A stretch of DNA of 64,000 nt. It comes from Erodium maritimum. Taxonomy: Eukaryota > Streptophyta > Magnoliopsida > Geraniales > Geraniaceae. The position numbers were made by a program, and so were the translations under genes. Of the stretch, positions 59,501 through 64,000 are shown piece by piece. The notes under the pieces were generated by a model. That model was not told the DNA's origin. It did not search any database and was given only the letters and a program-made list of their open reading frames with translations. The stretch covers positions 54,289,031 to 54,353,030 of the forward strand of contig OY997591.1 of the NCBI GenBank assembly GCA_963921825.1, written 5' to 3'. Numbering within the stretch: the first letter of the stretch is position 1; the number at the start of each line of letters is the position of its first letter.

Positions 59501-61209
59501 TTCCAGTCCTTTAATGAGTGCCCACATGAGTTTTCAACAATCCTACGCATCATGGTCGATCCCGGATGACCAAGACGATTGTGCCAAAGCTTAAAAGCAT
59601 TTGGATTAATGAACTTCCGGTTCATTGTTGCGTAGGTTTCAACGGTTCTTATGGTTATATAATACAAATCTGATGATAGAACCTGTAATTTTTCAAGTAC
59701 ACGCTTTTCACCACACTTATTAAAAGTGGTATAGAGAAACTCAGCCTCATTTTCACTTCTGGTCTCGACATGATATCTGTTGCTACGAATATCCTTGAAG
59801 CAAAGTAGATTTCTTCTGGATCTACTTGCATATAAAGCATTATGGGTACTTAACCTTGTTCCATTTTCTAATATCAAGGTAGCTCTTCCGGAGTCTTCTA
59901 TCAAATTTTCAGTACCCGTAATTGTGCTAACATTCGCTTCAACCAAGGTTAGATAAGAGAAATATTTCTTATCTCTTAAGATTGTGTGCGTCGACTCGCA
60001 ATCAACAATACATAAGTCGTCATCACTTCTGCAAATACGTGACCCATAGTTGGGATCCATATCCTTTCATAAAAAGTATTATATTAGTTCATAAACTTAG
60101 GAAATGATTACAAAAACATTATATATATTCACATTGACTTACAGTAGGGGAATACATAACGACACAAGTTCAATCTACATTTTCATCACGGTCCACATTT
60201 CCGTCATCATCTTTAAAGAACTCGGAGACTGTAAGTTTGATCGGAGCATCTTCAGGATTCACATGATCAATGAAATTTGTCTCAACGACCTTCTCTTTTC
60301 CCTTGATTGACTCTTGGTATAACTTTACCAAGTGGTTTGGCACACGACATACAGGTGACCAATGATCTGCCCCCCACAACGATAACATATATTTTCGGCA
60401 TTTCTGGCAGTCTGGTTCTGTGGGCCTTATCCTTTCTCATATCGGGTCCACTTCTGGTGGCACACCCTGTCATCTCTTCTATAAGGTTGGAAATTGTTAT
60501 GCCCATATCCCTGACTGCGACCACGTCCACGACCTCGACCTCGACCTCTAAAGGGTCCTCGGCCTCGTCTGGGTCCAGAGTTACCATCATATCCTGTCAC
60601 ATTCGCTTCAGGGAATGGAGCACTGCCTATAGGGCGAGTTTGATGGTTCTTCATTAATAATTCATTGTTTTGCTCTGCAACGAGCAAACAAGCAATCAGA
60701 TCTGTAAATTTCTTAAACCCTTTTTCTCGATATTGCTGCTGCAGAAGCATATTGGAGGGCTGGAACGTGGAGAATGTTTTCTCAAGCATAGATTCGTCAG
60801 TTATCTTCTCACCACAACTGCGAAGCTTGGAAACAATTTTAAATATGGCCGAATTATACTCATTTATAAACTTAAAGTCCTATAACCTGAGGTTAGACCA
60901 GTCATATAGGGCACGAGGGAGATCAATTGCTTTCATATGCTCAAACATCTCCTTGAGCTGGACCCATAGACTAAGGGGGTCTTCGTCAGCTATATATTCA
61001 AGTTGTATGTCCCTATGTATGTGATGGCGGATAAATATTGTGGCCGTGACTTTGTTTTCAACTGATTCGTTATTCCCCTCTTTTATGACGTCTCCAAGAT
61101 TTGGAGATCTCAAGTGGAGAGTCGTGTCTAGCGCCCATTCATAATAGTTCTTCCCGTCTAGTCTAAGGGGAGCATAATTAAGCTTTGTGAAGTTATCCAT
61201 CCTGAACAT
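56545..61209 (-). pseudogene. Copia gag-pol polyprotein relic
   Basis: Reading leftward: gag from MDNFTKLNYAPLRLDGKNY (near 61200) through an Arg/Gly-rich stretch (about 60560). The protease region has VDCESTHTIL where the active DSG is lost. GAG-pre-integrase follows with HNRLGHPG and CTAC, then integrase pieces with IDTSSRW, RLDNAGEF and EHPVAHVHSQNG. Reverse transcriptase fragments show DVVTAYLYG and YIDDINLIG, and RNase H is the long 3' frame (57549-56545) with YADAGYL and YEDNAACI. At least six breaks separate these frames. The order protease, integrase, RT, RNase H identifies Ty1/copia. Nothing here could be translated as a working polyprotein. Confidence 0.88.
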
Positions 61210-61616
61210 TGATCAAAATAATTGCATGTCAGGATCATACTCAACTTCAGGTCGTTGGTATTTTATTTTGGAACTTCTGGTCCAACACATATCGGGTCGC
61301 TAGTATTATGTATTTGGAACTTCTGGTCCAAACGTTTTGATTTTAACGAATCTTAAATTCGAGTATTAATAATAAAATAAAAGTGTACGGTAAATATCAA
61401 ATTTCTGATGTGAAAGATCCAATTTATATTGGCAGTCACAAAGCATACTTATTAAAACCGTAAATAAACTTACATAAATGAGCATGAATCAAATATAAAT
61501 AAATTAACGATAATTTGAAAATCTGATACCTGAGCAGTAGAACAGAGCGTTCGTACTGAATAACGATTTGAGAAAATTTAACGATTAAAACGGAGCAGAC
61601 TCGTGCTGATAACGAG

Positions 61617-62499
61617 TTGTGATTATTTCTCAAACGATCGAAATCGAAACTCGATACGAAAGAACTGATTCTGATTTTATAATATTTCTCTTTGATTTCA
61701 ATTTACGTGTCTTTTACATGAACATAAAGTAGGCTATTTATAGCCCATATAATTTGGTGAGTCATGGCCAACTGTCACTCAGGGCCGGCTCTTCCTTTAA
61801 GCCAATTAAGCCGTTGCTTAAGGCCCCAGATTAATTTAGGCCCCATAAAATTTAATTTTTACCTTCGGACAAAAGTAGTGGATTTAATTTTGTTACAAAA
61901 ACTTTAGGCCTAAAACCAAAATAGGTCTCCAAATATACGTTAATACCTTAGCATCTGTTATTAATTCCACCCACATGTAAACAACTTTTGTATTGATCCA
62001 ACACTTTTTTTGCATTTAATTAACAACCGAGGCCCAATATGTATATTTAATAAGAATAATTATTGAGCCCAACAAAATATTTTTAAAATACATGGAGACT
62101 TATTTACAAATTATTCAACTTATACGTAGTGTTTAACTTGCTCTTCAATTTTTTTTTACTTAGTTTGCATTCCTAACCTCAATTCTTCTAAAATTTCTGT
62201 TTTTTATATTGATTTAAGGGATAAAGTTTGTTATATATCTCATTTAAATTTCTTACTTCAACTCTTCCAAAATTTCTTCTTTTTATTTATTTATTTTGAT
62301 TCATGTGATAAAGTTTATTATATATCTCATTTAAATGTGTTTCTATCAATCAACAAATTATCGAAAAACCGTCTCATTTTAAATGAAACAAAAATCTCGT
62401 TCAAAACTTTTGCTTAAGGCCCCGAAATTCGTTGAGCCGGCCCTGGTGTCACTCATATAGAGGTGGTGACCACCCTTGTAGAACACGTGTATTACAACA
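61617..62499 (-). repeat. 5' LTR of the copia element, with insertion
   Basis: Left part TTGTGATTATTTCTCAAACG and right part ending TTACAACA match the LTR at 56000-56245. A 666 bp hAT element interrupts it, so the LTR proper is about 217 bp. Confidence 0.7.
61780..62445. mobile_element. hAT-type MITE inside the copia 5' LTR
   Basis: Terminal inverted repeats CAGGGCCGGCTC (61780) and GAGCCGGCCCTG (ending 62445), with GCTTAAGGCCCC recurring subterminally in both halves. The flanks TGTCACT at 61773-61779 and 62447-62453 suggest an 8 bp TSD with one changed base. 666 bp, AT-rich interior, no transposase. Confidence 0.8.
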
Positions 62500-63329
62500 A
62501 GAAACGAATATTTCAAGTATTATTAGCTAATGATCTGTGTTCATTAATGTTCATGAACAAACCATGGTATTACGTATAATTAGTGTTATTATTTTCACTG
62601 AAAAGAAGTGCTAAAACCTGAAACCTGAGACATCTGTCTTGAGTTTCTAGGCTGATTTATATTCCATTGCAAAACATGATCATTCTACAAAAATAAAATA
62701 TTTGGTAACTTACCGTTACAGGTTACTGTAATTGAAGTGTTGCAAACAAATAGCTCCATTCTTAAATATAGCTGGGTGTACATAATTACTATTCTAACTT
62801 TTCGACTTTCTCATGAAATTGACAACGCTTTACCCTCCTTTATTACCAATTCGACCTTTTCCACTTTAATATTGACAACGCTTTACCCTACTTTATTACC
62901 AATTCCACCTTTTCCACTTTCTAACGCAATTCATCACTTGTTGATGCAGAGCCATGTCTGCATCAATGTGGCTGAAAATTCAAGCAACTTCTACATTATT
63001 GTTTTATCGTACTTTTTATTCCATCTCGTCCGTTCAAATCTAATAAGCCATTTCAACCGTTCGTTCCTTAGCAAGAAAAAAACCAACTACAAATCATTGA
63101 CACTACTCTTGATTTTCTTCATTCCTTCCTCTACTTCCCTTGTTCTCTTCCTCCTTCAAGTTCAGGTGTGTTGTTCTTCACTTTCTTCTTCTTCAATATG
63201 GAATCAGTATGAGTTTATAATGCTTCTGTGGATCAATGCTTTTCTATTGATTTATTGATAGTAGGTCTGATATAAGCTGCATATTTTGAAACCCTATTCA
63301 TGATTTTTTTTTTGTCCATCAGTGTAAAT
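62500..63329. other. Intergenic DNA, no supported gene
   Basis: A 53 bp unit beginning GACAACGCTTTACCCT is repeated in tandem at 62821 and 62874. The 173-codon frame 62737-63258 is hydrophobic and runs through this repeat and a CT-rich stretch, so it is not called a gene. Confidence 0.5.
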
Positions 63330-63364
63330 ATGTGGAGGAGACTTGAAAGGAATAGACCGAAACT
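63330..63364 (+). CDS. Possible first coding exon of a gene leaving the window
   Basis: A CT-rich stretch (about 63040-63165) ends TTCAAGTTCAG|GTGTGT, a good donor. An acceptor (CCATCAG) at 63316-63322 precedes ATG at 63330, and the frame MWRRLERNRPK ends at a donor (CT|GTGAGT, 63365). This is a common plant pattern of leader exon, leader intron and short first coding exon. No later exon could be identified before 64000, and the family is unknown. Confidence 0.25.
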
Positions 63365-63365
63365 G

Positions 63366-64000
63366 TGAGTTTCTCTCTCCCTCTTGGTATATTCTTTCAC
63401 CAAACTGTGATTTTCTAAATGTTATTATTTCTGTGAGCTTATTTGTTCTCTTATTTCATGTCTTAATTTTTTTCTTTGGATGTATATGATTATTCAGATT
63501 TAGATTTATTATTCTCTCTCTTAATTTTATTTTTCTGACTTTTTTTCTTTGTATATCTGTTTTATTTTATATTTTAGTATGCATTCTTTCATTTGTTGGT
63601 TCTTTAGAATTTGGACCTGCGATCTTTTTAAAACTGAGATCCAAGAAAGTATAAACATTAGATCTATTGATATATTTTGTTTGTTATAAATCTGTGTTTA
63701 ATTTTTGTATTTATTAATCAAAACCGAACAAATGAATAAAATTTTATCATAAATTATAAATCTTTCATGTCATAGACATGAGTATAAGCAAATAAAGCTA
63801 ATGATGATAAAAAAATAGAATTCAAAACAAGCCTTAACTGAAAAATAGTATCAATATGGTTGGTGAGTTCATACCAGAAAAGTATCTAATTTCAATAAAA
63901 AACCGAGTTAATCAAAATAGAAATCAGGTAATGTAAATCCATGTCTCTCAAGGAAACAACACACCTCAGTCCAGATTTCTCTTTCTCTCCGGTGTGTTCC
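63366..64000. other. AT-rich DNA to the window end, nothing recognised
   Basis: T-rich then A-rich sequence consistent with an intron or intergenic DNA. No frame, RNA gene or terminal repeat is evident. Confidence 0.4.

Larger units (their letters stand above)
56000..62499 (-). mobile_element. Ty1/copia retrotransposon, minus strand, decayed
   Basis: Read on the minus strand, the 5' LTR is about 62499-61617 (including a hAT insertion) and the 3' LTR is 56245-56000. Both start TGTTGTAA and run to AATCACAAC. The 3' LTR is preceded by a purine tract ending in GGGGGGG. Next to the 5' LTR the minus strand reads TTATCAGCACGAG, the kind of primer-binding site seen in plant copia elements. The LTRs are clearly diverged from each other, so the insertion is old. 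No 5 bp TSD could be matched (GAATC on the left, AGAAA on the right). It lies antisense to, and 1.15 kb beyond, the REC1-like gene. Confidence 0.85.

Noticed and set aside
55995-62504. A TSD for the copia element
   Set aside because: The flanks GAATC and AGAAA do not match. The element is old, or its ends have been altered, and no TSD is claimed.
62737-63258. 173-codon plus-strand frame
   Set aside because: It passes through a 53 bp tandem repeat and a CT-rich leader-like stretch. Its hydrophobic composition reflects T-rich DNA.

Overview
The window is nuclear DNA of a flowering plant, most likely a eudicot. It holds one multi-exon gene with GT-AG introns, surrounded by plant-type retrotransposons (L1 LINEs, a Copia element, long solo LTRs), DNA transposons (PIF/Harbinger, Mutator-like, hAT), SINE-like elements and a satellite array. 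I see no prokaryotic or organellar features. Species cannot be named from the sequence.

Layout. 1-7.5 kb: the 3' tail of one LINE, two LINEs that carry only ORF1 (447-2858 with a DUF4283/CCHC ORF1; 3008-4952 with an RRM ORF1), each with a 15-16 bp target site duplication (TSD), then two decayed PIF/Harbinger elements, one preceded by a large fold-back repeat. 7.5-23 kb: a nest of short degenerate LINEs on both strands, interrupted by two long solo LTRs of one family (8629-11422, TSD AATCT; 19143-22591, TSD TCTAC) and a hAT-type element (11741-12677, TSD GTTGAAAT). 23.4-30.9 kb: a Mutator-like element (TSD TTTAAAATA) that was invaded by a 6 kb full-length but dead L1 LINE with endonuclease, reverse transcriptase and RNase H. 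31.0-40.1 kb: a tandem satellite of about 297 bp per monomer, about 26 copies, interrupted by a permuted Harbinger-like MITE dimer and by an unclassified 1.45 kb insertion.

42.5-54.8 kb: the one intact host gene, a 23-exon, 1,852-codon gene of the plant CLU/REC family, closest by recollection to Arabidopsis REC1 (REDUCED CHLOROPLAST COVERAGE 1). All exons join in frame. One intron carries a SINE with a perfect 18 bp TSD and another a 305 bp Mutator-type MITE. 56.0-62.5 kb: a decayed antisense Ty1/copia element about 1.15 kb downstream of the gene, with a hAT MITE inside its 5' LTR. 62.5-64 kb: intergenic DNA, with a possible first exon of the next gene at 63330.

The host gene acts alone here. 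Everything else is mobile or repeated DNA, and the order of insertion can be read from the nesting and the TSDs. The most unusual items are the ORF1-only LINEs, repeated LINE insertion into one target sequence, the 297 bp satellite, a LINE nested in a possible Pack-MULE, and several very long G or C homopolymers.
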